Source: Aquitalea aquatica
GTDB lineage: Bacteria; Pseudomonadota; Gammaproteobacteria; Burkholderiales; Chromobacteriaceae
Length of the DNA stretch: 64,000 bases
Direction of reading: 5' to 3'
Assembly: GCF_013911085.1 (NCBI RefSeq)
Contig: NZ_JACERN010000046.1
Location: 124,001 to 188,000 of the forward strand
Shown: piece after piece, positions 54,588 through 63,218 of the stretch
Layout of the letters: every line of letters starts with the position of its first letter
Numbering within the stretch: the stretch's first letter is position 1
Position numbers and translations under genes: made by a program
The notes under the pieces: model-generated
Databases searched by the model: none
Told to the model about the DNA's origin: nothing
The model's input: only the letters and a program-made list of their open reading frames with translations

Positions 54588-54768
54588 CCTTGCCTCAGCC
54601 CATGACTTCGCTGGTCAATACGGGACTCGCCCGGTGGCAGGTGCTGCATGCAGTCTTGCATGACGACTGTCACCACACCGGGCTGATCTGCACAGTTTCC
54701 GGTCTTTTTTCACCTCATCTGCGCAGGGGGCTGGCGCTGCCCTGCCTGAGTGGGCTATGGATAGAGTC

Positions 54769-55515
54769 ATGAAACCGCTCAAAGTCACCACCTACAACAT
54801 CCACAAGGGCATGTCGCCGCTCAACCGTCACCTGCGCGTGGAGGAAATTGCCCAGGCGCTGGAGACGCTGTCGCCCGACCTGCTGTTCTTGCAGGAGGTG
54901 CAGGGCAAGAACCTGCTGCGCGCCTTGCGGCACGAGGGCTGGCCGCAGCTGCCGCAGCACCACTACCTGGCACGGCGGCTGGACCACAAGGTGGCCTACG
55001 GGCTGAATGCGGCTTATGAGCATGGCCACCATGGCAATGCGCTGCTGTCACGCTATCCCATCATCGAGTGGTGCAATCGCGATATCTCCGTCAACCGCTT
55101 TGAAAGCCGTGGCGTACTGCATTGCGTGATGTTGCCCAAGGGCTGGCAGCAGCCGGTGGTGGCGCTGTGTGCCCATTTCAACCTGTTGGCGCGCGACCGG
55201 CGCAAGCAATATGCCAATCTGGTGCATTACATCGGTGCCGCTATTGCGCCGGATGTGCCCATCATCCTGGCTGGCGACTTCAATGACTGGCAGGGCGAGG
55301 CCAGCCACTGTCTGCAGGCGGCTGGCCTGCAAGAGGTTTTCCTGCAAAAGAGCGGGCGTCATGCGCTGAGTTTTCCGGCGCGCATGCCCATGCTGCCGCT
55401 GGATCGCATCTATGTGCGCGGCCTGCAGGTGGTGAGTGCCGAAGTGCAGCATGGCCGGCCCTGGTCGCGGCTATCCGACCACCTGCCAATCTGTGCCGCG
55501 CTATTGCCGGCCTGA
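54769..55515 (+). CDS. Endonuclease/exonuclease/phosphatase-family hydrolase
   Basis: A 248-residue member of the EEP (DNase I-like) superfamily. It has the metal site TYNIHKG and FLQEVQG near the N-terminus, GDFNDWQ (about 165-171) and the C-terminal SDHLPICA. It may act on nucleic acids or phospholipids; the substrate cannot be read. The start at 54769 gives the family-like MKPLKVTTYNIHKG, with an ATG 12 bases upstream as an alternative. No signal peptide is seen. Confidence 0.88.
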   Translation: MKPLKVTTYNIHKGMSPLNRHLRVEEIAQALETLSPDLLFLQEVQGKNLLRALRHEGWPQLPQHHYLARRLDHKVAYGLNAAYEHGHHGNALLSRYPIIEWCNRDISVNRFESRGVLHCVMLPKGWQQPVVALCAHFNLLARDRRKQYANLVHYIGAAIAPDVPIILAGDFNDWQGEASHCLQAAGLQEVFLQKSGRHALSFPARMPMLPLDRIYVRGLQVVSAEVQHGRPWSRLSDHLPICAALLPA

Positions 55516-55867
55516 GCAGGGCGCTGGGCTGGTTGTTTTCGCAATGGAATATCGGTATTTGCCGATTGATCAAACACTGCTTGATTCCTGAGTATTCTGG
55601 TGTAATAACGCCGGTTTCCTGCAGAAAATGTCTATTCATGGCAGGAATGCTGCGTCGAGCTTGACGCAATATGAAAATCCATGTTCAAATGCATCCAAAC
55701 TTGATCGCCGATTTGACACAGCTTGCGGGCGTAAAACAGCTAAAGCGTGGGTAAGCAGACCCCGAGACAACTCCTTCTGCTTATATAATCTTTACCAAGC
55801 ATTCAAAGATTCCATGCCCTAGCCCGCCGCAGTCATTGGCGGGCTTTCTGCATTCTGGAGTGTTTGA
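55516..55867 (+). other. Intergenic region and metNIQ leader
   Basis: No gene is seen in these 352 bases. TATAAT at 55784-55789 is a candidate -10 for the met operon, without a good -35. Downstream, AGCCCGCC (55821-55828) pairs with GGCGGGCT (55838-55845), followed by TTCTG; this hairpin is inside the presumed leader and 22 bases before metN. It may be a terminator for readthrough or an attenuator. No SAM riboswitch pattern was recognised. Confidence 0.45.
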
Positions 55868-56605
55868 ATGATTCATCTGCAAAATATCCGCAAGCGCTTT
55901 CGCCGCCCCGACGGCGGCTGGTTCGATGCTGTTTGCGATACCTCCCTGTCGATTGGGGCCGGCGAAGTGTTCGGCCTGATCGGTTTCTCCGGCGCCGGCA
56001 AATCCACCCTGCTGCGTTTGATCAATCTGCTGGAACGGCCTGATGGCGGTGCTGTCATCGTGGCCGGGCAGGACCTGACCGCGCTGGATGCCAAGGCCCT
56101 GCGCCGGGCGCGCCAGCAACTGGGCATGGTGTTCCAGCAATTCAACCTGATGGCCAACCGCACGGTGGCCGGCAATATCGCTTTCCCGCTGGAAATCGCC
56201 GGCTGGAGTGCGGCGGACATCGCCAGCCGGGTGGCCGAGTGCCTGGAGATTGTCGGCCTGGCCGACCGGGCCGAGCACTATCCGGCGCAGTTGTCCGGTG
56301 GGCAGAAGCAGCGGGTGGGCATCGCCCGTGCGCTGGCGCCGCGCCCCAAAGTGATTCTGGCCGATGAACCCACCTCCGCACTCGACCCCAAAACCACGCA
56401 ATCGATCCTGGACTGTCTGAAAGATATCAATCAGCGCTTTGGCGTGACGGTGGTGATCGTCACCCACGAAATGCATGTGGTGCGCTCCATCTGCCATCGC
56501 GCTGCCGTGCTGGATGCCGGCAGCGTGGTGGAGGTGGTGGAGGTTAACGGGGCAGAAGTGGATGCCCGTTCGGCGCTGGCGCGCTCGCTGCTGGAGGCCG
56601 CGTAA
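55868..56605 (+). CDS. metN: Methionine ABC importer ATP-binding protein MetN (short form)
   Basis: MetN powers D/L-methionine uptake. It carries Walker [10 protein letters not shown] (39-47), signature LSGGQKQR (142-149) and Walker [12 protein letters not shown] (163-173). The protein is 245 residues, so it lacks the C-terminal NIL domain (about 90 residues) through which methionine inhibits the E. coli transporter. The stop overlaps the metI start by one base. Transinhibition is therefore predicted to be absent. Confidence 0.94.
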   Translation: MIHLQNIRKRFRRPDGGWFDAVCDTSLSIGAGEVFGLIGFSGAGKSTLLRLINLLERPDGGAVIVAGQDLTALDAKALRRARQQLGMVFQQFNLMANRTVAGNIAFPLEIAGWSAADIASRVAECLEIVGLADRAEHYPAQLSGGQKQRVGIARALAPRPKVILADEPTSALDPKTTQSILDCLKDINQRFGVTVVIVTHEMHVVRSICHRAAVLDAGSVVEVVEVNGAEVDARSALARSLLEAA

Positions 56606-57291
56606 TGGAAGAACTGACTTTTGCCGCGGCATTGACTGATCTGGCCAGCATGGCTCCGGAAATCTGGCAGGCCTGTCGCGAGACGGCGCTGATGCTGGCT
56701 GTGGGGCTGGTGGCTGCCATTGCCCTGGGCGGCCCGCTGGGCATCGTGCTGTATCTGTCGCAGCCGGGCCAGCTGTTTGCCAACCGCTGGGTGAATGGCC
56801 TGCTCGGCTGGACGGTGAACCTGGTGCGCTCCTTCCCCTTCATCATCCTGATGGTGTCGCTGGTGCCGCTGACCCGGCTGATTGTCGGCAGCACCATCGG
56901 CCCGGTGGCCGCTGCCGTTCCGCTGTCGTTTGCTGCCATTCCCTATTTTGCCCGCCTGGTGGAGCAGACCCTGCGCGAGATTCCGCGCGGGGTGGTGGAG
57001 GCCGCCGAGGCCATGGGTGCCAGCCCCATGCAGATCATCGTCAAGGTGCTGCTGAACGAGGCGCGCTCCGGGCTGATTTCCAGCCTGACCATTCTCACCA
57101 TCAGCTTTCTGAGCTATTCGGCCGTGGCTGGTGTGGTGGGCGGTGGCGGCATTGGCGATCTGGCCATCCGCTATGGTTATTACCGCTTCCAGACCGACGT
57201 GATGGTGGCCATGGTGCTGCTGCTGGTACTGATCGTGCAGATCATCCAGTTTGCCGGCAACCGGCTGGCCTCGCGGCTGGACAAGCGTTGA
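56605..57291 (+). CDS. metI: Methionine ABC importer permease MetI
   Basis: A 228-residue permease with five membrane helices. The coupling loop EAAEAMGASPMQIIVKV, and GVVGGGGIGDLAIRYGY near the C-terminus, are characteristic of MetI. It overlaps metN by one base and is followed by metQ after 73 bases that include an AAGGAG ribosome site. Confidence 0.96.
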   Translation: MEELTFAAALTDLASMAPEIWQACRETALMLAVGLVAAIALGGPLGIVLYLSQPGQLFANRWVNGLLGWTVNLVRSFPFIILMVSLVPLTRLIVGSTIGPVAAAVPLSFAAIPYFARLVEQTLREIPRGVVEAAEAMGASPMQIIVKVLLNEARSGLISSLTILTISFLSYSAVAGVVGGGGIGDLAIRYGYYRFQTDVMVAMVLLLVLIVQIIQFAGNRLASRLDKR

Positions 57292-57364
57292 GCTGATTGA
57301 TTCCAGACCGGGCGGCCTGGCCAGCCCGGCATTTTCCCCTACCTGTATATCGCAAGGAGTTCGT

Positions 57365-58174
57365 ATGCGTAGATTTGTCATCAAGGCGCTGGCCGCCTCG
57401 CTGCTGGGCCTGGCTGTAGCCGGCTCCGCTCTGGCTGCTGACCCGGCCAAGAAGGAAATCGTGATCGGCACCACCGTGGGTGACTTCGGCGACATGGTCA
57501 AGCAATCGATCAAGCCCATCCTGGAAAAGCAGGGCTATAGCGTGAAACTGGTGGAATTCACCGACTACGTGCGCCCCAATCTGGCCTTGCAGGAAGGCGC
57601 GCTGGACGTGAACGTATTCCAGCACAAGCCTTACCTGGACAGCTTCGTCAAGGAGCACAAGCTGAGCCTGAAGGAAGTGTTCCAGGTGCCGACCGCACCG
57701 CTGGGCATTTATCCGGGCAAGCTGAAATCGCTCAAGGACGTGAAAGACGGCAGCACTGTGTCTGCACCGAACGATCCGTCCAACTTCGCCCGCGCGCTGG
57801 TGATGCTGAACGATCTGGGCTGGGTCAAGCTCAAGCCGGGCATCAATCCGCTGACTGCTTCCGAGCGTGATATCGCCGTCAATGTGAAAAAGCTGAAGAT
57901 CGTACAACTGGAAGCCGCCCAGCTGCCGCGTTCGCGCAATGACGTCGATTTCTCCGTCATCAATGGCAACTATGCCACCAGCTCCGGCATCAAGCTGACC
58001 GAGGCCATCTATCAGGAAAAGAGCTACGCCTATGTCAACTGGGGTGTGGTACGGGCGGCCGATGCCGGCAAGCCGTGGGCGCGTGATGTGATTGCCGCCT
58101 ACAACTCCCGCGCCTTCAGCGACTGGGCCAAGCAAAAGTATGTGGGCTACAAATTCCCGCAGGGCTGGAAATAA
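57365..58174 (+). CDS. metQ: Methionine-binding protein MetQ/NlpA family, no lipobox
   Basis: The 269-residue binding protein of the methionine importer. The family segments GTTVGDFGDMVK, FTDYVRPN, LDVNVFQHKPYLD and VDFSVINGNYA are clear. The signal peptide ends SALA-ADPAKK without a cysteine, so it is predicted to be a soluble periplasmic protein, whereas many MetQ proteins are lipoproteins. It closes the metNIQ operon, followed by a strong terminator. Confidence 0.94.
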   Translation: MRRFVIKALAASLLGLAVAGSALAADPAKKEIVIGTTVGDFGDMVKQSIKPILEKQGYSVKLVEFTDYVRPNLALQEGALDVNVFQHKPYLDSFVKEHKLSLKEVFQVPTAPLGIYPGKLKSLKDVKDGSTVSAPNDPSNFARALVMLNDLGWVKLKPGINPLTASERDIAVNVKKLKIVQLEAAQLPRSRNDVDFSVINGNYATSSGIKLTEAIYQEKSYAYVNWGVVRAADAGKPWARDVIAAYNSRAFSDWAKQKYVGYKFPQGWK

Positions 58175-58251
58175 GCCGGCCATGCAAAGGGCCGCTCTTG
58201 CGGGCGGCCCGGATACGGTTTTCTTGTAACACTCCTGGCTACAAGACTTGC

Positions 58252-58278
58252 GCGGAGGGCATAGCCCTCCGCTTTTTT
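58252..58278 (+). terminator. Terminator after metQ
   Basis: GCGGAGGGC (58252-58260) pairs with GCCCTCCGC (58264-58272), ATA loop, then six T. A second GC-rich hairpin (GGGCCGC with GGCGGCCC, about 58188-58210) precedes it. Confidence 0.93.
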
Positions 58279-58648
58279 ATTTTGCCATGGTGAAACAACA
58301 CAGCTTGTTGCCATCCGGATCGCGGAAATAGGCGCCGTAGAAATCATCACCACGCAGGCCGGGCACGCCCTCGTCCTGGCTGCCCAGCTGCAGCGCGAGG
58401 GCGTGCAGTTTGTCCACGTCGGCACGGCTCTCCAGATAAAAACCCACCATCACTCCGTTGCCGACCGTGGCCGGCTCGCCATTGAATGGCTGCATGATGG
58501 CCAGTTGCGGCCGCTCGGGATGGGTACCCCAGCAGATGCCGCGGTCCATTTCCCACAGACGGCTGGCACCGATGCCGGCCAGCAAGGTGTCGTAGAAGGC
58601 AGCGGCGCGCTGCAGGTCGTTGCTGCCGAGGGTGACATAGCCAATCAT
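58277..58648 (-). CDS. VOC/glyoxalase-fold protein
   Basis: A 123-residue single vicinal-oxygen-chelate domain protein. It begins MIGYVTLGSNDLQRAAAFYD and ends FRDPDGNKLCCF, the two halves of the fold. It is annotated by many as glyoxalase/bleomycin-resistance family, but the substrate is unknown and only part of the metal-ligand set can be identified. The start at 58648 is chosen over an extended frame that adds 25 residues. Confidence 0.85.
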   Translation of the reverse strand: MIGYVTLGSNDLQRAAAFYDTLLAGIGASRLWEMDRGICWGTHPERPQLAIMQPFNGEPATVGNGVMVGFYLESRADVDKLHALALQLGSQDEGVPGLRGDDFYGAYFRDPDGNKLCCFTMAK

Positions 58649-58769
58649 GATGCTCTTCTGGGTAATGATTCGGGGGTATTGCCCAGCGCATTGCTTCGGC
58701 TTTGCTGCCAGGCATGTGCTCACTGGTGATCCGCCACACTACGCCGGACCGGTTGCTGTTGTCAGCGGC

Positions 58770-59213
58770 TTACTCGCACACGGTAAACGGTGCCGCGACA
58801 TCCTGGCAGCGCGGCTGCACCTGGATGGAGGCGGCGCTGCGCCAGTGCGGGCCGTGGAATACTGCTTCGATATTGTTGCCGTCGGGGTCGGTGAGGTAGG
58901 CGGCATAATAGCCATCGTGGTAGGGGCGTTCGCCCGGCTGGCCATTGTCGCCACCGCCGGCGGCCAGTCCGGCCTGATAAAAGCGTTGCACCCGGGCCGG
59001 ATCGGCAGTCTGGAAGGCCAGATGCACATGGCTGCGGCTGGCCGGGCTGCCGCAGGAGACAAACAGTTCGTCGGCCCAGAAATAATCCGGACCTTCACCG
59101 GTCAGTTCTCGCCCCAGCGCCTGCAGCACGGCAGTGTAAAAACGCTTGCTGGCCGGCAGGTCGGCCACGACGAGGTGAATATGGTCGAGCAGTCTTCCGT
59201 AATGGTATTCCAT
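58770..59213 (-). CDS. VOC/glyoxalase-fold protein
   Basis: A 147-residue VOC domain protein with DHIHLVVADLPASKRFYTAVL at the N-terminus split by strand turns, and AYLTDPDGNNIEAVFHGP near the C-terminus. Candidate metal ligands are His12 and Glu in NNIEAV. The final 25 residues carry extra cysteines (PRCQDVAAPFTVCE). It shares the strand with the other VOC gene but not much sequence beyond the fold. Confidence 0.85.
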   Translation of the reverse strand: MEYHYGRLLDHIHLVVADLPASKRFYTAVLQALGRELTGEGPDYFWADELFVSCGSPASRSHVHLAFQTADPARVQRFYQAGLAAGGGDNGQPGERPYHDGYYAAYLTDPDGNNIEAVFHGPHWRSAASIQVQPRCQDVAAPFTVCE

Positions 59214-59353
59214 GGGACATCTCCTCTATGGAAGCGCCATTGACTGCCGTGGATGTGCGGCAAAACCAGAGGTCAGGGCGCTTCTTTTCTTGACGACTTT
59301 TGTCCCATCATACGCCGCAGTCCTGACGCTGCCCATCCGGTGAAGTACGGCAT

Positions 59354-60037
59354 TCAGCGTGCCAGCCATTCCTCGACAAACTGCTGGCGGAAGGCCCGCA
59401 GCCGCTGCAGCCGTTCCTCGGCCATGGTGCGGCCAGCTGCGGTCTGCATCATGCCGGGCAGCTTTTCCAGCTTGACCTCGATGTGATCCAGCGCGTATTC
59501 GCGGTCGTCCAGCGGGCGTGAGCCGGCCAGCGGATCATCTGCGTGCGCCAGCTGGCGGCCCATGCGGCCGGAGGTATAAAACATGCGCGCCAGGCCAATC
59601 GCTCCCAGTGCGTCCATGCGGTCGGCGTCCTGCACGATCTGTGCTTCCAGCGTGCGCGGCGTGATATTGGCGGAAAAACTGTGTGCCTCGATGGCATGGG
59701 CTACGTCAGCCAGCTTGTCTGCCGGGAAGCCGGTCGCCTGCAGCAGCGGGCCGGCCTTGGCGGCGGCCATGCGCGACGCCTGTTCGCGCTGCGGGTGGTT
59801 CTTGGGCAGGTTCACCAGATCATGCAGATAGCAGGCTGCCAGCACCACCAGGGCGTCGGCATTGCTGTGCTGTTGCAGGATGTGCCGTGCCGCAGCCCAG
59901 ACGCGATGGAAATGGCTGAGGTCATGCGCGCCATCATCGTCGGTGGCTTGTTGTTGCAGCAGGCTGATCAGCTGTTGTTGCCAGTATTGCAGCAGCGGGG
60001 TGTCAAGCGGGGCGAGGGCAGCAGTGGCAGCGTTCAT
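59354..60037 (-). CDS. HD-domain phosphohydrolase
   Basis: A 227-residue HD-superfamily protein, similar in layout to YedJ-type hydrolases. Metal-binding residues are expected in HDLSHFHRVW (38-47), the HD pair in CYLHDLVN (69-76), and Asp in QDADRMDALGAIG. It likely hydrolyses a phosphate ester, but the substrate is unknown. Start at 60037 is set by family similarity; the longer frame is not supported. Confidence 0.87.
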   Translation of the reverse strand: MNAATAALAPLDTPLLQYWQQQLISLLQQQATDDDGAHDLSHFHRVWAAARHILQQHSNADALVVLAACYLHDLVNLPKNHPQREQASRMAAAKAGPLLQATGFPADKLADVAHAIEAHSFSANITPRTLEAQIVQDADRMDALGAIGLARMFYTSGRMGRQLAHADDPLAGSRPLDDREYALDHIEVKLEKLPGMMQTAAGRTMAEERLQRLRAFRQQFVEEWLAR

Positions 60038-60123
60038 GGCAGGGTATCGGTTGGCGGGCCGTTGATTACACCCCTGCCGCCAGCCGGCGTCAACCATGGC
60101 AGCAGCAGGGGTGGTCAGGCGGC

Positions 60124-61050
60124 TCAGCCGTGCAGGCGGCAGTAGTCGCTGGCAATGGCAGCGGCCAGCCGGGCATTGTTCAGCACCAGCTGGATATTGG
60201 CGGCCAGGCTGTTGCCGCCGGTCAGCTCGCATACCCGTGCCAGCAGGAAGGGAGTGGATTCCTTGCCACCAATGCCTTGTGCGCTGGCTTCGGCCAGCGC
60301 CTGTTCGATGGCGGCATCGATGCTGGCGCTGGACAGGGCGTATTGCGCGGGAATCGGATTGGCTACCACCATGCCGCCTTGCAGCTGCAGGTCCCACTTG
60401 GCCTTCATCACCGCGGCGATGGCGGCCGCGCTGTCCAGGCGGTAGTCAACCTTGAAAGCGCTGTCGCGGGTAAAGAAGGCGGGCAGGGTGGCGGTTTGAT
60501 AGCCGATGACCGGCACGCCGTGGGTTTCCAGATATTCCAGGGTCAGGCCCAGATCAAGAATGGATTTGGCACCGGCACACACCACGGCCAGCGGGGTTTG
60601 CGCCAGTTCCTGCAGATCAGCAGAAATGTCGAAGCTTTGCTGCGCACCGCGGTGCACACCACCAATGCCACCGGTGGCGAAGACGCGGATGCCGGCCATG
60701 GCGGCCACGATCATGGTGGAGGCGACAGTGGTGGCACCGGTCTGGCCGGCTGCCACGATAAAGGGAATGTCACGGCGGCTGACCTTGACCACTTCGCGGC
60801 CGTTCTTGCCCAGCACTTCGATGTCATCACGGCTGAGGCCGGCTTTCAGGCGGCCATTGATGATGGCAATGGTGGCCGGCACCGCGCCATGGGCGCGCAC
60901 TTCTGCTTCCACTTGCAGGGCGGTTTCCACGTTTTGCGGATAGGGCATGCCGTGCGAGATGATGGTGGATTCCAGTGCGACCACCGGCTGGCCGGCGGCC
61001 AGGGCGGCGGCGACTTCGGGGTGGATGTCCAGGTAGGCGTGTTGGGTCAT
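60124..61050 (-). CDS. psuG: Pseudouridine-5'-phosphate glycosidase
   Basis: PsuG splits pseudouridine 5'-phosphate into uracil and ribose 5-phosphate. The 308-residue protein has the family segments VALESTIISHGMPYP, TGGIGGVHRGA, SILDLGLTLEYLET and TPFLLARV. It overlaps psuK by 4 bases, so both steps of pseudouridine breakdown are expressed together. The start at 61050 (MTQHAYLD) is within the end of psuK. Confidence 0.96.
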   Translation of the reverse strand: MTQHAYLDIHPEVAAALAAGQPVVALESTIISHGMPYPQNVETALQVEAEVRAHGAVPATIAIINGRLKAGLSRDDIEVLGKNGREVVKVSRRDIPFIVAAGQTGATTVASTMIVAAMAGIRVFATGGIGGVHRGAQQSFDISADLQELAQTPLAVVCAGAKSILDLGLTLEYLETHGVPVIGYQTATLPAFFTRDSAFKVDYRLDSAAAIAAVMKAKWDLQLQGGMVVANPIPAQYALSSASIDAAIEQALAEASAQGIGGKESTPFLLARVCELTGGNSLAANIQLVLNNARLAAAIASDYCRLHG

Positions 61051-62150
61051 GATGGCTCCGGGTAAGACAGGGTTGGGCACAGCTGCTGGATGGCGGCCAG
61101 CGACAGGGTAGGGTTGTTGGTGGCAGCGCAGCTCAGGGTCAGCGCGGCGCAGGCCTGGGCCAGGCGCACGGCATCGGGTAGCGGTAATTGTTGCAGCCAG
61201 CCCCAGGCGAGGCCAGCCATCAGGGCATCGCCGGCACCGGTGGCATTGACGATGTCCACCTGGGGGGCCGGACTCCAGCCCTGGCCTGCGGCACTGCTGT
61301 AGAACACACCGTCACCCGCCAGGCTGAGGATGACTTGCTGCACGCCTTGCTGGTGAAACCAGTCGGCAACGGCTGCTGCATCGGCTGGACTTTCCAGCGG
61401 CAGGCCGGACAGGGTGGCGGCTTCGATGCGATTAGGCTTGATGGTGTGGATGCGGCTCAGCCAGGGGCGAATGCGTTCGGCCTTGAAGGCTGACACGGTA
61501 TCGACAAACACCGGCTGCTGCTCGGCCTCGGCAAACAGCCAGGCTAGTGCCTCGGCCGACAGGTTGGCATCGGCCACGATCAGGCCGGCATGGCGGACCA
61601 GCTCGCGCTGCGGGGCCAGCCTGGCGGCATCCAGCCGGTTCAGCACCTGCATGTCGTTGATGGCGATGGACATGTCGCCATCCGGGCCATGGATGGACAG
61701 ATAGGTGGAGGTGGCGGCATCCGGCAGTACCAGTACCGGGCGGACATCCACCCCGGCACGCTGGGTCGAGTCCAGCAGCGAGCGGCCATACAGGTCGTCG
61801 CCCACGGCGCTGAGTAGCCGGCAATCCGCCCCCAGCCGCGCCAGATTCTCGGCAATATTGCGCGCCACGCCACCGGGGGAGCAGCTGACCTGACCGGGGT
61901 TGGAGTCGCCAAAGCGCAGGCTGGCTGGCGTGCTGCCGCGGATGTCCATATTGGCCCCACCCAGCAGCACCACATAGCGGGTCTCGGCCAGGATGTAGCC
62001 CTTGCCCAGAATATGGCCTTTTTGCATCAGCTTCATGATGTGGCCGGCGGCGGCTGAGCGGCTGATGCCCAGCTGGTCGGCCAACTGTTGCTGGGGGATC
62101 AGCGGGTTCTGGCGCAGCAGTTGCAGGATTTCCTGCTCACGTTGTGTCAT
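61047..62150 (-). CDS. psuK: Pseudouridine kinase with N-terminal helix-turn-helix
   Basis: A 367-residue PfkB-family sugar kinase. Residues 1-55 form a winged-helix DNA-binding domain (QQQLADQLGISRSAAAGHI), followed by the ribokinase fold with GGANMD, GGVARNIAENLARLG and the catalytic TGAGDALMAGLA. It should phosphorylate pseudouridine for PsuG, and its added DNA-binding domain could control its own operon. The start codon at 62150 lies within one half of an inverted repeat (see operator). Confidence 0.94.
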   Translation of the reverse strand: MTQREQEILQLLRQNPLIPQQQLADQLGISRSAAAGHIMKLMQKGHILGKGYILAETRYVVLLGGANMDIRGSTPASLRFGDSNPGQVSCSPGGVARNIAENLARLGADCRLLSAVGDDLYGRSLLDSTQRAGVDVRPVLVLPDAATSTYLSIHGPDGDMSIAINDMQVLNRLDAARLAPQRELVRHAGLIVADANLSAEALAWLFAEAEQQPVFVDTVSAFKAERIRPWLSRIHTIKPNRIEAATLSGLPLESPADAAAVADWFHQQGVQQVILSLAGDGVFYSSAAGQGWSPAPQVDIVNATGAGDALMAGLAWGWLQQLPLPDAVRLAQACAALTLSCAATNNPTLSLAAIQQLCPTLSYPEPS

Positions 62151-62212
62151 CAAACAAATGTCCGTAGTGCTAACTTTTGTTTGATTGTGTCGCAGTCGCT
62201 GGCCGGGGTCAA
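62150..62212 (-). promoter_or_regulatory. psuK promoter overlapped by an inverted repeat, candidate self-operator
   Basis: TTGACC (62212-62207), 17 bases and CACAAT (62189-62184) form a promoter. A perfect 9-base inverted repeat, TCAAACAAA (62150-62158) and TTTGTTTGA (62176-62184), spaced by 17 bases, touches the -10 and extends to the start codon. Binding here would block both transcription and translation start. Confidence 0.65.
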
Positions 62213-62287
62213 GCCAGCAGCCTGCCTTGCGCTATTCGCTAGCTGCTGGCTGGCACCCTGTGCGGATTGGCTGTCACCCGGCTGGTA

Positions 62288-62887
62288 TCAATCGATGAAG
62301 GGCCGCACGGTGTCCAGCAGCTTGTTGATGTAGCTGGCCTTTTCCCCGACCGGCACGACGTAATCGAGTGCTTCACGGGTGGCGGTTTCGCTGCTGCGCT
62401 TGAGCATGACCCAGCTGGCCAGGTATTGCGCCGACAGGCAGCCGCCCGCCGTGGCCAGATTGCCGATGGCATGGAAGGGCGCATCCAGCACTTCGATGCC
62501 GGCCTGCTCTACCCAGGGTTTGGTGCGCTGGTCGGTACAGGCCGGCAGCTTGTCGATCAGCCCCAGTTTTGCCATCAGCAGGGTGCCGGAGCATTGTGCG
62601 CCAATCAGTTGGCGGGCCGGATTGAGCTGCAAGCGGGCCAGCAGCTCCTGGTCGTTGGCAATGTCGCGGGTCATGACGCCGCTGCCAAACAGCACCACGT
62701 CGGCTTGATTGGCGAATTCCAGCGGCTGCTGGGCGCGCACGGTGACACCATTCATCGAGGTGACCTGCTCGCTCGGGCTGGTAATACAGGCTTCCCAGCC
62801 ATGTTGCTGCATGCGGTTAAGCATGCCGGCGGCAATGAACGAGTCCAGCTCGTTGAAACCCTGAAAAGTGATGATGGCGATTTTCAT
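62288..62887 (-). CDS. DJ-1/PfpI family protein
   Basis: A 199-residue class-I glutamine-amidotransferase-like protein. The nucleophile elbow is GAQCSGTLL, with Cys99, and an acidic residue near Glu14 (FNELDS) fits the DJ-1 pattern. It may act as a stress protein, protease, deglycase or isonitrile hydratase-like enzyme; the AraC-type helix-turn-helix found in some relatives is absent. The start at 62887 is favoured. Upstream and downstream genes are unrelated. Confidence 0.87.
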   Translation of the reverse strand: MKIAIITFQGFNELDSFIAAGMLNRMQQHGWEACITSPSEQVTSMNGVTVRAQQPLEFANQADVVLFGSGVMTRDIANDQELLARLQLNPARQLIGAQCSGTLLMAKLGLIDKLPACTDQRTKPWVEQAGIEVLDAPFHAIGNLATAGGCLSAQYLASWVMLKRSSETATREALDYVVPVGEKASYINKLLDTVRPFID

Positions 62888-63218
62888 GCTGTCTCCCTGG
62901 GTGGGCAGTCGGCCAAGAGTGGCTAACAAAACAGTCTTGCCTCCCTGCTGCAAGGGACCGGCGACGCTGACCGTACAAGAGTAGGGTCTGGCTGCGCGGC
63001 GTTGCGCTCGGGCTTTTGTTAGCAGTGCTTAGGGGCTGCGGGGTGTTGTTTGGCTGGCTGCAGGAGACAGGATTATGCGGCTGTTATCGATTGCTGGCGA
63101 TAAAGATCTTGCTTGGCGGGAAATCAGGCTATAAATCTGCGCGGTGGCGAGGGGGGCCGCTGCGGGAGAGAAAGAGCATGGCCGCCAGCGTGAGCATGGC
63201 GGCCATGGCCGGAGGTGC
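62888..63218 (-). other. Intergenic region with chemoreceptor terminator
   Basis: No gene is seen in these 331 bases. At the right end, ATGGCCGCCA (63178-63187) pairs perfectly with TGGCGGCCAT (63197-63206), starting 13 bases past the chemoreceptor stop codon on the minus strand and followed there by a CT-rich stretch (GCTCTTTCTCTC). It is likely the receptor terminator. The rest presumably carries the promoter of the DJ-1 gene. Confidence 0.6.
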
